Positions 21,170 through 32,292 of a DNA stretch of 64,000 nt are shown here, one piece after another. The translations under genes and the position numbers were made by a program. Source of the stretch: Pachyseris speciosa. Taxonomy: Eukaryota; Cnidaria; Anthozoa; Scleractinia; Pachyseridae. The notes under the pieces were generated by a model. The model did not search any database. It was given only the letters and a program-made list of their open reading frames with translations, and was not told the DNA's origin. The stretch spans positions 285,001 through 349,000 of the forward strand of contig JAEMWC010000614.1 in assembly GCA_016490735.1 (NCBI GenBank). The letters run 5' to 3'. The stretch's first letter is position 1, and every line of letters starts with the position of its first letter.

Positions 21170-21443
21170 GGGGAGCAGGGATGGCGCAGTGGTGAGAGCA
21201 CTCGCCTCCCACCAATGTGGCCTAGGTTCGATTCCCGGACTCGACGAGTTAAGTTTGTTATTGGTTCTCTTCTCTGCTCCGATGGGTTTTTCTCCGGGTA
21301 CTCCTGTTTTCCCCTCTCCTCAACTTCTAAATTCCAATTCGATTCGGAATGCTCGGGTGTTTATTATATGAGCCCCCGGCTCGGGAGATTGGGCAACCAG
21401 TCCCCACGTTACCGAGCTTAAATAAATTTGATTTGATTTGATT
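21170..21443 (+). mobile_element. tRNA-headed SINE, family A (U1)
   Basis: The head has a good box A (TGGCGCAGTGGTGAGAGC) and box B (GGTTCGATTCCCGG) as in tRNA-type RNA polymerase III promoters. A body with TCTGCTCCGATGGGTTTTTC follows, and the tail is TTGATTTGATTTGATT. It ends the repeat unit; the U2 copy at 50230-50513 is orthologous. The tRNA itself is too altered to fold as a gene. Confidence 0.8.
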
Positions 21444-22990
21444 AACTTAATTTTTTACTTTGTTTTACGTCCTTACGCCGGTCTTGTTAAAGTTTAAAAG
21501 ATCATGATTGTAAATGTGATCAAAGAAACAGGCCTCCTTCTAAGGTCCTTATTATTTAACAAAGTGAAGGAAGAGGGGTACTTAATGTAGAAGAGGGTTT
21601 TTAATCAAGGGAGTAGGCGCTAATTCGGGGTAGGTTCCATGAGCTTCTTAGATCGTGGGTGGTTATTCGAGGAAGTACGCACGGGATTTAACCCGAGAAT
21701 AGAAAAGACAAACCCGTGGTCGACACCTCACAATTACCAAATCCCTTCTATCCTTGCAGCCTTTTATAAAATATATAAATGCAATTAATCAAGGCCTGCT
21801 CCTATGACGGAGCAGATTGATTTTCCAGAAGTGACAGACTGAGTCGCAATGAAACTAATCTTAGGGCTTCTATTTCATTTACGAAAAAATTCTATTTCGA
21901 GCACCGCAGATAGTAACTTGGACGGTGTTAGCCAAGGCAATTGTTTCAGGATAGTTTTAGGGATCTTTGTATTCTTACCCTATCGCCTAATCTCTATCGA
22001 CCAGTTACATTTGTAAAAATAAATGTAGCTGCGATCTTTTAGGAGTGTCCGAAACTCGGTATAGACGATGACAGTGCTCTTTTGGTACCTACAAGAGGAA
22101 TTTTTTGCTCTTGGTACCTCGTACCAACTTTGTTTTGGAATGAACAGAAAAGCATTCCGTCCACTCAGTTCCTGGTAACAAAATGATACGCGAAGATTGC
22201 TCTTTTAGGAAAGTTTGGCGAGAAAAATGTTTGCAGAGCGCTGCCCAACGGCCTCATACGTTAGGTCCAAACCACTATGTGCACTAGTTTCAGGCCGCCT
22301 CCGCCAAGAGCATTCCTTTTTTAGAATCAATGTGTTCGTTTGTGAAAACCTCATTCCACGTAGATTCTCTCCCAGTTATTTCTAAACCGGAATAACAATA
22401 ATCAGAAAGGTATTAGAAGAACGCGTTCTGAGATCAGGAAGTGCTGGGGAAAATCTTACATCCCAACTGCTGCCATTTACCATGCGAACAAACCTGTCAT
22501 GTGACTTTCGTTTGTTTGTGGCTACGATCTTTAATTGCGGTAACCGAAAAGAGTAACACCAAAGAATTCCTCTGGAGAGTTATGCTCACTCCGTGTCACC
22601 TTACATTTGAGAATTCGCAGTTTTTCGAAACCAAGTTATTATGTTAAAAAAACGATTTTGCATAAGCGATATTAAAAACGAACGACGTTTCAATGACTTC
22701 ATGCCATCATTATCAAAGTACATGATAGAATTGATTAACTATTGACAGGAAAAAAATGGCGCATTTATCATGTACTTTGAGCTTGATAATGATGACCTGG
22801 AGTCAACGAAAGTTGGTTAGTTTTTAATATCGCTAACTGATTGTTTCTTCTTAAAAAAGCGATTGGAAGGGAAACCGTCTACACCTTAATACTCCTGATG
22901 TCGTGTAATAACGGTGCGTTTTCAACTAACTTGTCAAAACACCATTGACAAACTAAGCATCCGAGAACAAAATCCATCAAGAAAATCCCG
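21444..22990. other. unit junction and gene-poor start of U2
   Basis: 21444-21557 is the unit tail (TTTACTTTGTTTTACGTCC and following) that recurs before U3 at 50514-50621. The rest matches 223-342 and 1389-2680 of U1 without the MULE-like element, at clearly lower identity. No gene is supported. Confidence 0.5.
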
Positions 22991-23036
22991 TTTGTAGGAA
23001 ACGAAGCTTTCAATATCTCAATTTAACACCTGGCCA

Positions 23037-23108
23037 GACTCTCAGACGGTCCAGCCTCGGGAGGAGAGAGAGTACGTGCCTGCGAGTGAACTGAACCGTC
23101 TGAGAATC
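23037..23108. repeat. conserved hairpin (U2)
   Basis: The same stem as in U1 (GACTCTCAGACGGTCC and GAACCGTCTGAGAATC) in a region where U2 is otherwise diverged. The loop is 40 bases and differs in sequence. Confidence 0.5.
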
Positions 23109-24029
23109 AGGTTATTTAAGAGGGGACTTAGCGTGAACTGGAGCGAAATTTTAAGGAGGTTTAAGAAGGGATTGAAATGCGGAAAAAATGTTTTGAAACA
23201 CCACCAGACAGTTGACACCCCACAAGGGCACTGCAGCCTGCTGGGAAACTGTTTAGTGTCCGTCCACTAATTTCTAGCTTCAAATTCAAATTTTAAACCT
23301 TCATTAAATCATTAAATCTTCACAATTCCTATTTCTCTCAATTTAACTTATCTTTTGAGAAAAAATAGCTCTCCTCAAATATAGCCAAAAATCACCAAAC
23401 AATTCACAAAATATCCCACAACATAGCTTCGTGGGATGAGCTTAGGGATTTTTAATTACTTGAAACGCAAACGACATATCAACATTAAATCCATGTTAAG
23501 CGGCTAAAAAACAAAGTTTAGGTTAAATCCCGCCTTAATACCAGGCAAGATAAAAAATAATACCACGCAAGTATTAAAATTCAGTTAGTTTCGCTACACA
23601 CTTAAAAAAAACTGTCCACCGATAAAAATCCAATACTAGCAAAAGCTATGTGCTAACCAAGGCTTCCTAATCGATATATTTCTCGATCTGATATTAGTCA
23701 GGAGTACAAAAAATGGTTTTGCTGCTACCAACTATCCCACTGATGAAGGGGTTATCCCAGAAACGTCGGACTGTGGATATACAGTTTCTTAGCACTCGAA
23801 ACAACAACAACAACAAAACTACCACTGCACCATACTTCTCGATATGCTTGCATATTAATAGGGACTGAATTAATCTTATAATCTTGTCATTTCTAAAATA
23901 GTGTCTCAACATAACTATTCTAAAAACGTAATATCCATAACTACTGTTTCTATCTTGAAAAGTCTCGTATCAAAACACGCAGCGTTATGACGCGATGCCA
24001 AAGGGTCGTTGGTGAAGGCATGGCCTGGT

Positions 24030-24507
24030 TTATGCTGAAAACTCTATTTTCATAAAAATTGTGTCATCCTTTACATACTGAGGGCCAAAGAACTCCTCAA
24101 TAGGCAAGAACTTTACAAAGCCATACCCAGTACGGCTAATTGCTTCATCAGGCCTCTGGAATGCGGCAAGGTTTGGCTTGACTTGTAAGATGCGGCTTAT
24201 ATCGTTATGGGCACCACTTTGATCAAGGATGGACAGGGTGATTCTTCCAGTAAAAGGCCAATCGCAGATGCCATCATATTCACCCTTCATCATGTGAACA
24301 AAGACTGCCACGTGTGTGCCACTTCCATTCTCCACACCCATGGGGTGCACCCTGATTCTCATCTTTCGTGCATAGCTATCTGTGTAGATTGCATCACTGA
24401 AGATGGGTGTTGTACACCGCCGATGTTGATCTACTTCAGTGATCTCCCAGATGAAGTAGGTCCCGGTTCCACTGGTCCTCTTCATGGTCTTCTCTTTCTT
24501 ATTCCCT
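24030..24507 (-). CDS. TRAF-type MATH domain, terminal exon (U2)
   Basis: This is the U2 copy of the MATH exon, open from the acceptor at 24508 to the same IEFSA end. It has many replacements relative to U1 and U3, for example WEITEV for WKITEV, SDAIYTD for SGAIYTD, KMRIRVHPMG for KLGIRVHPKG, and TGYGFVKF for TGCGFVKF. The frame nevertheless stays open and the hydrophobic pattern is kept, which suggests the domain was under constraint for part of its history. The sequence above about 24600 is replaced by the U2-specific block, so any upstream exons are separated by 4.6 kb. Confidence 0.85.
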
Positions 24508-24668
24508 CTACGAATAAAGTGAAAAATATGCTATTTGACAAATAGATTCCACTTCTCCGTAAGTGTGGGTAATCTATCTGAAACGGATGAAGAACGTCAA
24601 AACATGGGTGGGATGGGAGGGGAATTGAAAAGAAGAAACGTCATAAGATATTGCGGTCTGCTCGTGAC

Positions 24669-24700
<32 letters not shown>

Positions 24701-24873
24701 TATATATATATATATATATTATTTTTTATTTTTTTATTTTTTAATTTTTATTTTTATTTATTTATTTATTTATTTATTTATGGTTATTCCTTTTAAGTTT
24801 CGCTTGTGCGCACAGGTTACGCTTTGCGCCCTGTGTCGCCTTATAACACTGTGCATACAGATAGTTTTACTGC

Positions 24874-24932
<59 letters not shown>
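24669..24932. repeat. microsatellite cluster: (TAA)n, (TA)n, (TTTA)n, (AAT)n
   Basis: At the left border of the U2-specific block, (TAA)n at 24669-24700 runs into (TA)n, then T-rich sequence, (TTTA)n near 24755-24782, and a long (AAT)n at 24875-24932. The tracts give rise to spurious poly-Asn ORFs. Confidence 0.9.
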
Positions 24933-24934
<2 letters not shown>

Positions 24935-25522
24935 TCACCTTATTAAAGTCTCAAATCGTTCTAGCCGAGCACAGATGCTCTACTACGGAAGCCCAGTGGG
25001 GCCACTGACCTGTTTTGTTTTTCTTTTTGACTTTTTCATTTTTACTTTTACATTTTCCGTTTTGAGTTTAGTTTCTTATTATTTAATTTTTGTTTTAGTT
25101 TCTCTTTTCAAGGTTTCAGTTTTGCTTTCAAGTTTTATTTTTTTCATCGTTCGTTTTGATTTTATTTTTTGATTATTTAATTTGTGTTTTAGTTTTAATT
25201 TCTAAGTTTGTCAATTTGTTTTTCAGTTTTCGCTTTTTAGTTTTCAGTTTTACTGTTTGTACTTAAAAGACAAAAACCAAATCAAAACAAAAACAAAAAC
25301 AAAATCCAAAAAATCAAAAACGAAAACGGGTGGACGGGATAGACCGCCATGCTCTTCTGTTGTTGCACAACACACGGCGGCTTAGATCACAAACAACTTG
25401 ATCAAGTACTACTTCATCCTCTGTTGGCTTCATGTTTGGAAGTGTTGACAGGCCTAACGCGACTCCTGCTGGTTTTGTCATGTTGTATACTTTACCTTTA
25501 GAGTTTGGCTCTTGTGCGCATG

Positions 25523-25542
25523 CCCCCCCCCCCCCCCCCCCC
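25523..25542. repeat. C-tract inside the inverted repeat core
   Basis: A run of 20 C separates the left arm from a stretch encoding, on the minus strand, EVKFTDGKSAQIAFNRKSTF, similar to the KVKFTDRKSALRLKQEI found near the right arm (26581-26630, plus strand). So the repeat relation continues beyond the C-tract at low identity. Confidence 0.7.
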
Positions 25543-25721
25543 TTCTTACATATCTTGATAGCAAAGGTTGATTTTCGATTAAATGCGATTTGTGCCGACT
25601 TCCCGTCCGTAAATTTAACTTCTCTCAAAGGGTGTAAAATGTTATTAACGACCTGCTCCTTGGAGGTCGCAACCTCGCATATCAGTGTTTGACACACTTA
25701 CAAAGATTCACAAGAAAAACC

Positions 25722-26790
25722 CTTTCGGACGCCCGATAATTTCGGGCTGTGATGCCCTACGGAACGAATATCATCATTCATAGACAGCATCCTTCAGCCT
25801 ATAGCAAAAACACTGACAGGAGAATACAATCAAGTACAATGGATGTTACTAGTCTGTACACTAATATCCCACAGGAACAAGAGGCCCTGCCAGGGTAAGT
25901 TCCGACAAGCGACATGACCCAAAAAGTAGCGACAGCACATAAAATGAAATCCCGACAAGAGACATTATCACCGGCAAAATTCCGACAGTGAAATCAAGGC
26001 CGGGAATTGGTGATTCAAACACCGACACGAAAGATTTTGTAAAATTTTAAAAAATTCAGACAAGCGACACGGGAACCCCCTGGCAGGGCCTCGAAGAAGG
26101 AATAGACACTGTATGCAAGGCATACGAAAGATTTTACGATTTAAGAAAGACACTCCAATTCCAACCCACTTTCTTAGAGAACTACTAAACTCATGGAACC
26201 GCCATAGCAATGGGCGCTAAAATGGCAGTTGTCTTCGCAAACATCATGTCCTCGGTAGAGATAACCTGTGAGCAGGCTCTCTAGTTTTTTGTTGCGGCGA
26301 GAGTCATGCGAGCGGTGAAGCTGCTGCGCAAGAAAAAACTGGAGACGGCTTGCTCGCAGGCTACAGTAGAGACAGAAATTATCAACAAAATCAGAACGAA
26401 ACCACTCGAGTGGAAAAGATTCAACGAAGCCTCTGTCTTTGACATTTAAACGTATTTCAAATGTATTGAGAACCAATTCTTTAAAAACGTTTTGAGGAGA
26501 TTATAAGAGATTTTGAATCACGTTTGCGTGCACGAGGCTACCCATATTTTCTTGTCAACAAGGTTCTCGCATATTACAAAGTTAAATTTACGGACAGGAA
26601 GTCGGCACTCCGGCTGAAACAAGAAATCCGCAAGAAGATATTGCGTTTTATCACGCCATACAACCACGCGTGCCTAACCTAAAGAGCATCTTAATGAGCA
26701 AATGGCATTTAATTGAGAATGAACCTTTGCTAAAAGAACGACAAAAGAGAGGAAGATCTTTAAACATCATGCCTCTAAAGGTCAAGTGTA
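25722..26790 (+). pseudogene. Penelope-like reverse transcriptase pseudogene (U2 block)
   Basis: Frames in order give GRPIISGCDA, PTERISSFIDSILQPIA (25735-25810), MDVTSLYTNIPQ (about 25840-25877), EEGIDTVCKAYERFYDLRKT, then TAIAMGAKMAVVFANIMSSV (with the F-A-N motif), and near the end FLVNKVLAYYKVKFTDRKSA and KILRFITPYNHA. This is the RT of Penelope-like elements, in which DVTSLYTNIP precedes the catalytic region. Frameshifts, stops and an inserted MITE at 25881-26092 have killed it. Confidence 0.7.
25881..26092. mobile_element. 212-bp MITE with GGCCCTGCCAGGG ends
   Basis: GGCCCTGCCAGGG at 25883-25895 is mirrored by CCCTGGCAGGGCC at 26078-26090. Inside, the motif GACAAGCGACAY occurs near both ends and a variant GACAAGAGACAT in between. 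It splits the Penelope RT frame between NIPQ and EEGID. Confidence 0.65.
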
Positions 26791-27344
26791 CAACATGACA
26801 ATACCAGCAGGAGCCGTGTTAGGCCTGTCAACACTTCCAAACATGAAGCCAACAGAGGATGAAGTAGTACTTGATCAAGTTGTTTGTGATCTAAGCCGCC
26901 GTGTGTTGTGCAACAACAGCAAAGCATGACGGTCTATCTCGTCCACCCGTTTTTTGGATTTTGTTTTTGTTTTTGTTTTGGTTTGGTTTTGGTTTTGGTT
27001 TTGGTTTTGGTTTTGGTTTTGGTTTTGATTTTGGTTTTGTCTTTTATGTACAAACTGAAAACTAAAAAGCGAAAACTGAAAAACAAATTGACAAACTTAG
27101 AAATTAAAACTAAAACACAAATTAAATAATCAAAAAACAAAATCCAAACGAACGATGAAAAAAATAAAACTTGAAAGCAAAACTGAAACCTTAAAAAGAG
27201 AAACTAAAACAAAAATTAAATAATAAGAAACTAAACTCAAAACGGAAAATGTAAAAGTAAAAATGAAAAAGTCAAAAAGAAAAACAAAACAGGTCAGTGA
27301 CCCCCCTGGGCTTCCGTACTCTACTGATTGAGGAGACTAAATAA

Positions 27345-27410
27345 AATCAACGCTAAATCAAAACCGGAGTACCCGGAGAAAAACCTCTCGGAGCAGAGTA
27401 GGGGACCGTT
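27345..27410 (-). mobile_element. SINE family A fragment
   Basis: On the minus strand this reads TCTGCTCCGAGAGGTTTTTC followed by TCCGGGTACTCCGGTTTT, the body of SINE A without the tRNA head. It lies just outside the right arm of the inverted repeat. Confidence 0.6.
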
Positions 27411-28790
27411 CATTTTTTTATGAGAGGGCGGGGGGTTGGTGGGATTTGGGGGGGGCCACTCGAAAAAAATTGGCTTGAAAGGGGGGCCAGCCGAAAAAAA
27501 ATGAAGGAAAGGGGGGGGGGGGTCGAACGAAAAAATTAGATTAAAAATAAAATAAGAGATGTTTACAAATGGAAGAAAAATTGTGCTCTTTTATTTATAA
27601 CAAATATGCTAAAACAGTTCCAGGGTAACAAGAAAACTTCTCAACAGCTTTTATATTTTATAAGGACAGTGAACATACCATAATAACAGTCTTGAATAGC
27701 AACAACTTTCTTTTCATTCATAAAAATGTTGTTGTCAAGCTCATATAATTAAAACCAATAATTTGAGTCCTGAATTGGAACTGACCTCGTTACCAGAGCT
27801 TTTCTCTGAGAAATTTAATGGGAGGGGCATGAAACTACTACGAGATGTCCCCTTCCTCATTTTCAACGTTCTCTTCGATCTCGTCGTCGCTGTGTTCCTC
27901 TTCTTCTTCCTCCTGTTCTTCTTCGTTGTCTTCCTCTTGTTCCTCTTCTTCGTCGTTTTCTTCTTCCTCTTTGTTCGTTTCTCCGACGTTTGAGCTATAA
28001 TCTTCAGGATGCAGGAAGCAATACATCCTGTTTCTTACTTCTGGCTTAAGGTTGGTAATAAGCCTACTTTGTGCCGCGTTGCTGAAGTAGCCTGATTGCA
28101 GTAGGTGAGCGATGAATGCTGCATCCCGTGTTAGCAACAATGCTGCTACATCTTCAACGTTTATGCACGCTCCTGGAATTGTCATGGAGGGAGGATAAAG
28201 AAGACAATTGGGAAGCTCTTTTGCAAGGGGATTTGCAACGCAGATATGATACACGCGTAGGACGTTGTTTTCAAACCGTTTGCGTTTTCTGCCCTTTGAT
28301 TTCCTACGGTTTTGTTTCAATTTTCTTTTTTTTGACACATAGTGTCCTGTTAAGCCCTGGAAGACCTGGTCAAAGGTCTCCTTCTTTTTTTCGAGGTTTT
28401 CTAATTCCCCTGAAACCTTGAGCTGCTTTGCCTCAGTCCTAGCGATGTGCTGCACATTGAAGTCGTGGTGGAATTTCTTGTCAGGCTTCAGGGTAATGCC
28501 ATTCGCCTGGAAGAGCGTGGAGTCGAAATCACTCAGAATTTTTAACGGCCCTTTCAGTTTCTCAACAGCAAAAAAAAAAACGAAATTTTAATGCAGTAAC
28601 TTTTTAAATACCCTATGTATTTTTTTATTCATGGGGAGGGGGGGGCTTCCAAAAAATTACTCTGATGAGGGGGAGCCATGCGAAAAAAATCGGAAAATTG
28701 GGGGGGGAGGGGCCATACAATTTTCAAATTACACTCCTTCAAATCCCACCAGCCCCCCCCCCCCCCCCCCCCCCTACCCCATAAAAAATA
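27411..28790. mobile_element. candidate element with G-rich inverted ends (U2 block)
   Basis: GGGGGGTTGGTGGGATTTGG near 27430-27450 is mirrored by CAAATCCCACCAGCCCCCCC at 28740-28759. Repeated G-tracts with CGAAAAAAAT follow inside each end. Between them lies one spliced terminal exon on the minus strand. It is absent from U1 and U3. Whether the exon belongs to the element or was captured by it is open. Confidence 0.45.
27838..28560 (-). CDS. terminal exon encoding a basic protein with a long acidic tail
   Basis: The minus-strand frame is open for 241 codons from a splice acceptor (T-tract, GCTGTTGAG) at 28561 to TAG/TGA-type stop at 27838. It begins KLKGPLKILSDFDSTLFQAN and FHHDFNVQHIARTEAKQLKV, continues with a Lys/Arg-rich part (KKRKLKQNRRKSKGRKRKR, possible nuclear signal), a compact part LLLTRDAAFIAHLLQSGYFS and LKPEVRNRMYCFLHPEDY, and ends in about 50 residues that are mostly Glu and Asp. 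I do not recognise the family. The frame is intact, so it may be young or functional. It could be part of a transposon-encoded protein. Confidence 0.6.
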   Translation of the reverse strand, partial: KLKGPLKILSDFDSTLFQANGITLKPDKKFHHDFNVQHIARTEAKQLKVSGELENLEKKKETFDQVFQGLTGHYVSKKRKLKQNRRKSKGRKRKRFENNVLRVYHICVANPLAKELPNCLLYPPSMTIPGACINVEDVAALLLTRDAAFIAHLLQSGYFSNAAQSRLITNLKPEVRNRMYCFLHPEDYSSNVGETNKEEEENDEEEEQEEDNEEEQEEEEEEHSDDEIEENVENEEGDIS

Positions 28791-29372
28791 AACCAACCAA
28801 CAAACTCAGCCCACTTATGACGCCGGGACACATTGGTGGAAGGCCTGCTCCCCCGAGTAGTGAGTAAACAGAATGCATTAAGCAAATGTAATGCGAGCAA
28901 AGGAACCTGGAAGAGTCCCATGTGATTGGTCAATAAACAATGAAGAGTTACCAGGGCTCAACTCACGTGGAATGGCACGTGAAAATCACTGGACAGAGTA
29001 CAAAGCTCAAACAAGAGGCGTTGATTAACTAAAAATTTATTTCTGGTCATCAAGAAATTGTGATTTAAAGAAAGAACAGCTCGTGATGTTCATGACGATC
29101 GTGTAAAATATAAAAACTTAACAAAAAGCCAACTTTTAGGACAGTGAGTCTGTTTTGTTTATTCGGTTCGCTTTTTTGTTCAGTTGTTCCACCGTCGCCA
29201 ATGGCCAATCAGCACATAAGGTAAACAAAGAGTCACATTATATAGGAAACTGTTGACTGCTTACACCACCCTTCTTAATTCGTTTTGACCGTGCCATGTC
29301 ATCAATGTGGATGGCTGTGGATGAAGTGGTTTTAAAATTATAACAACGGAGTTATCATCTCAAACCATCAGT
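28791..29372. other. right border of the U2-specific block
   Basis: No gene is visible. Similarity to U1 and U3 resumes near 29183 (GTTCCACCGTCGCCAATGG; U1 4660-4680). The block thus replaces about 0.1-0.5 kb present in U1 and U3. Confidence 0.5.
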
Positions 29373-29801
29373 TTACCGCCTAGAGATTGATATGAAATGA
29401 TAAAACAGAGGAAAAATAACATGCCTGTTCAGGCTTTGATTCCACAGCCTAAAGTCTTCAATGTATGCATGCTCTATAGCTTTTTCGTTCTCATCGGTAG
29501 AACCTACTGCATTGATGCCGTCAACAGCGCCCCGGAGATAACATGGAGGCATCCCATGGCTGTTTGGCCGCCCTGTCTCCTCGACAGAGAACATCAGTCC
29601 GCAGACTTGGTCTCCACGACTAACTGACACCTGCACCGCATGCTCGTTGCTCGTCTCCTGTATCGGGCTGCCCATTCCATCCCCACTTTCCTGTCCAATC
29701 TGATGGTAAAATAACATGTTAAGAGCTGAACATGTACCACCATTAAATTTTGTGAGGGTAATCGAGATAGTGGCTTTGAGGCCAGATGACAGGCTGCTCA
29801 T
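29373..29801 (-). CDS. unassigned 142-codon ORF (U2)
   Basis: This is the U2 counterpart of the 136-codon ORF. The start MSSLSSG and the core NGGTCSALNM and WNQSLNRH are kept. Relative to U1 and U3 there are many replacements and one in-frame single-codon loss near EHAYIEDF, but no internal stop. The C-terminus differs after the NRH motif, which suggests the true coding part ends near there. It lies just above the U2-specific 4.6-kb block that separates it from the TRAF exon. Confidence 0.4.
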   Translation of the reverse strand: MSSLSSGLKATISITLTKFNGGTCSALNMLFYHQIGQESGDGMGSPIQETSNEHAVQVSVSRGDQVCGLMFSVEETGRPNSHGMPPCYLRGAVDGINAVGSTDENEKAIEHAYIEDFRLWNQSLNRHVIFPLFYHFISISRR

Positions 29802-29894
29802 GAAATGATCTTCAACTGCGTTCTGACCTTACAAATATATTATTATCAATGTCATTATTACCTTTGCCGGTGCCGTAGCCGTTGCCGTTGATTA

Positions 29895-30259
29895 GGGAGC
29901 TTTAGCAACGAGGACGGCAACGGCAACGAGAACCGTCGCTACAAAACGATAAGTTTAATGAGCAAAAACAATCGCTCTGCACGTGCGTTTTACATTTTGG
30001 TACATTTCTTTGCCGTCTTCTGCAAAACAACAACGTGAAATGACCAAATTTTAGGTCTCGAGAACGTGAGCACGTGATGGAAATTTTCCTTTCTTTTTCC
30101 TTATTTTATGGTAGTCATATAATCCCTGAATAGTTCGCCAGCATTTTGCAAGTTAAACAAATTGGAATAATGGCGAAATATATAGCTACGAAAAAGAGAA
30201 GTTAGATTTGGAAACGGCGTTTTCTTTGCGGTCGCCGCATCGTCCTTGCTAAAGCTTCC
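29895..30259. mobile_element. TA-flanked MITE (U2)
   Basis: This is the orthologous copy of the U1 MITE at 5392-5752, with one substitution in the right TIR (AAGCTTCC for AAGCTCCC) and a 4-base TATA expansion inside. Confidence 0.7.
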
Positions 30260-30795
30260 TACCCTTTTTTGTTATTGTTATTTGTTGTCGTTGTTGGTAC
30301 TGGTACCGATAGTATTAAAAGTTCGTCCTTTCCATTATTCCCTGATAATATCCTGGTATAAGCCATGTGCTTTCCGAATAAAAAGTGTGCAATTTCGAAC
30401 AGTTATTTTCCCTTTCTCAGAGGTATGGCTACTTCATTGTGTTTTCCCAATGTACTGGCAAATTTCCTTCGTAACCAGTCCAAGCATTTCAATTGCCACG
30501 GTCACTGTAGTGGAACTTCAATGCCGCATGCAAACAGATAACTTCAACTTCCTTATGTTTGTCTCTAACTAACGTTTAAAATACTCTTCTTAGCACCCTC
30601 TTGTCCGAATGGATAGTGATATTAACTAAAGTACGTCGTCCGGCAGGTGGTATAGTATTTTAGTGAACGTGCTGATTCGCATGTCCAAAAGGAACTCATG
30701 ACCTTTTTATTTATTTATTTATTGGGTTATCTACATTGTTTTCCTTTAGTTATTAAATCAGAAATGAATATGCAACCCTGCTTCGGGTGGTTATC

Positions 30796-30846
30796 CTTAT
30801 CATTACTGTTGTCATCCTGCTTATCATTATCATCATCATTATCATT

Positions 30847-30882
<36 letters not shown>

Positions 30883-30910
30883 ATCATCATCGACATCGTC
30901 ATCGTCATCT

Positions 30911-30947
<37 letters not shown>

Positions 30948-31455
30948 TATCGTTATCATCATCGTTATCGTTATCATTATCATCATCATCATCATCATTG
31001 TTATCGTTATCGTTATCCTTTTCATTATCATTATCATTTTCATCATCATCACCATCATCATCATCATTATCATTATCATTATCATTATCATTATCATTAT
31101 CGTTATCATCGTCATCGTCATGGTCATCGCCATCATTATCGTTATCGTTATCGTTATCGTTATCGTCATCATCATTATCGTTATCGTTATCATTATCATT
31201 ATTTATCATTATCATTATCATTATCATTATCATTATCATTGTCGTCATCGTCATCGTCATCATGATCATCATCATCATCATTATCATCGTCATTGTCATC
31301 GTCATCGTTGTCGTTATCACTATGATTATGAGCATCACCACCATCGCTATCATAATCACTATCGTCATCACTATCACTACATCACATCATCACCGTCATC
31401 GTCACAGTCAACGCCACCGTCATCGTCATCATGATCGTCATCATCATCTTCATCA
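30796..31455. repeat. hexanucleotide satellite (U2)
   Basis: This is the U2 copy of the hexamer tract, the longest or near-longest of the three. It has extra TCATCG hexamers near 30890-30950 and extra TTATCA hexamers near 31060-31095 relative to U1. Confidence 0.9.
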
Positions 31456-31469
31456 GCAACAACAACTTG

Positions 31470-32148
31470 GCAAACTTTTTCCCTTCAAATCTTAACTTAA
31501 CACTGGAGCGAACAGATCATAGAACAGTTGTCTTTATAAATCAAAACCTTGTAAATCCATTTATGTTTACCTCGTTCTCGTTTTCTCCATGAGACCTTGG
31601 GTCGTTTTCTCTGAGAGAAATAAAGAATAATAAATTAATCTTTAGTCATTGATTTGTAAATGTAGACCATCTTATTACTAATGTTCTTTGGATTCTGGGT
31701 AAGCCTTGAGAATTTTCCGAAAAATTGGCATGTTCTGTTACAGGGCCAGATCTGTTGAAATTTACTTCTAATAATTGTTGGGGTGCAAATATAATTGTTG
31801 TTGTTGTGCACATTGCACCAACTTCTAAATTGCGAAGGACGAAGTTCCTGGTTTGGTGAGAAAACCTATGAATGTTCTTGTCATTTTAATTTATTTTAAA
31901 CAGATTTTATTTTGAGACTCCATTTTTGAAGATGGAATAGGATTGGGACTAGTCTAAAACTATATGGACTTGTATTCGTGTTTCGCATAAAAGCTCCAAA
32001 CGTCTGTGCTTGTGTTACGGCATTAAGGTTTTTCCAACGTTGACGTTAGCATAACAGACTTTGCATCTTATCGCGAATAATACAAATTATTCATGTAAAC
32101 GTTATGGAAATTGGTCAGACGCTTGAAGAAGTTAAGACTATCAGAACT
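31470..32148. other. spacer before the Gypsy element (U2)
   Basis: The spacer matches 6900-7553 of U1. No gene is seen. U2 and U3 share GGGGTGCAAATATAATTG near 31780, which U1 lacks. Confidence 0.6.
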
Positions 32149-32289
32149 TGTAATGATGTAACTTGTTACTCGCGTGACAGTCTGGCGTGACATTTGCAAT
32201 ATCACATGATGGTCACATGATCTGTATCTTGATTCTTATGTGTGAATAAATCAGTGTGTGTTTTGATCAACTCCTGGCTGGTTATTACA
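32149..32289 (+). repeat. 5' LTR (141 bp)
   Basis: Starts TGTAATGATG and ends GGTTATTACA. It includes AATAAA at 32245-32250. It is short for a Gypsy LTR. Confidence 0.97.
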
Positions 32290-32292
32290 TTT

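Larger units (their letters stand above)
223..21557 (+). repeat. tandem segmental duplication, unit 1 (U1)
   Basis: The unit starts at AACAAAGTGAAGG, which recurs at 21558 and 50622. Collinear blocks follow through the TRAF exon, hexamer tract, RAG1-like pseudogene, chromodomain pseudogene, DIRS remnant, LINE and SINE. Bases 1-222 do not match the tail that precedes U2 and U3, so this is the left edge of the array. Private to U1 are the MULE-like insertion (343-1379), several MITEs between 13.3 and 17.1 kb, and two palindromes. Confidence 0.9.
24978..27325. repeat. long inverted repeat around a Penelope remnant (U2 only)
   Basis: The left arm 24978-25503 and right arm 26773-27325 are inverse copies over about 0.5 kb. 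Outer ends carry TACGGAAGCCCAG; T-rich stretches of the TTTTAGTTTTCAG type lie in the middle; inner ends encode on opposite strands NMKPTEDEVVLDQVVCDLSR followed by RVLCNN. Penelope-like elements often have inverted or tandem terminal copies, so the arms may be such ends. The shared coding part means the arms include the end of an ORF. Confidence 0.75.

Noticed and set aside
24780..25172. 130-codon ORF with a poly-Asn run and hydrophobic C-terminus
   Set aside because: The Asn run is the (AAT)n microsatellite, and the Phe/Leu-rich part is the T-rich arm of the inverted repeat.
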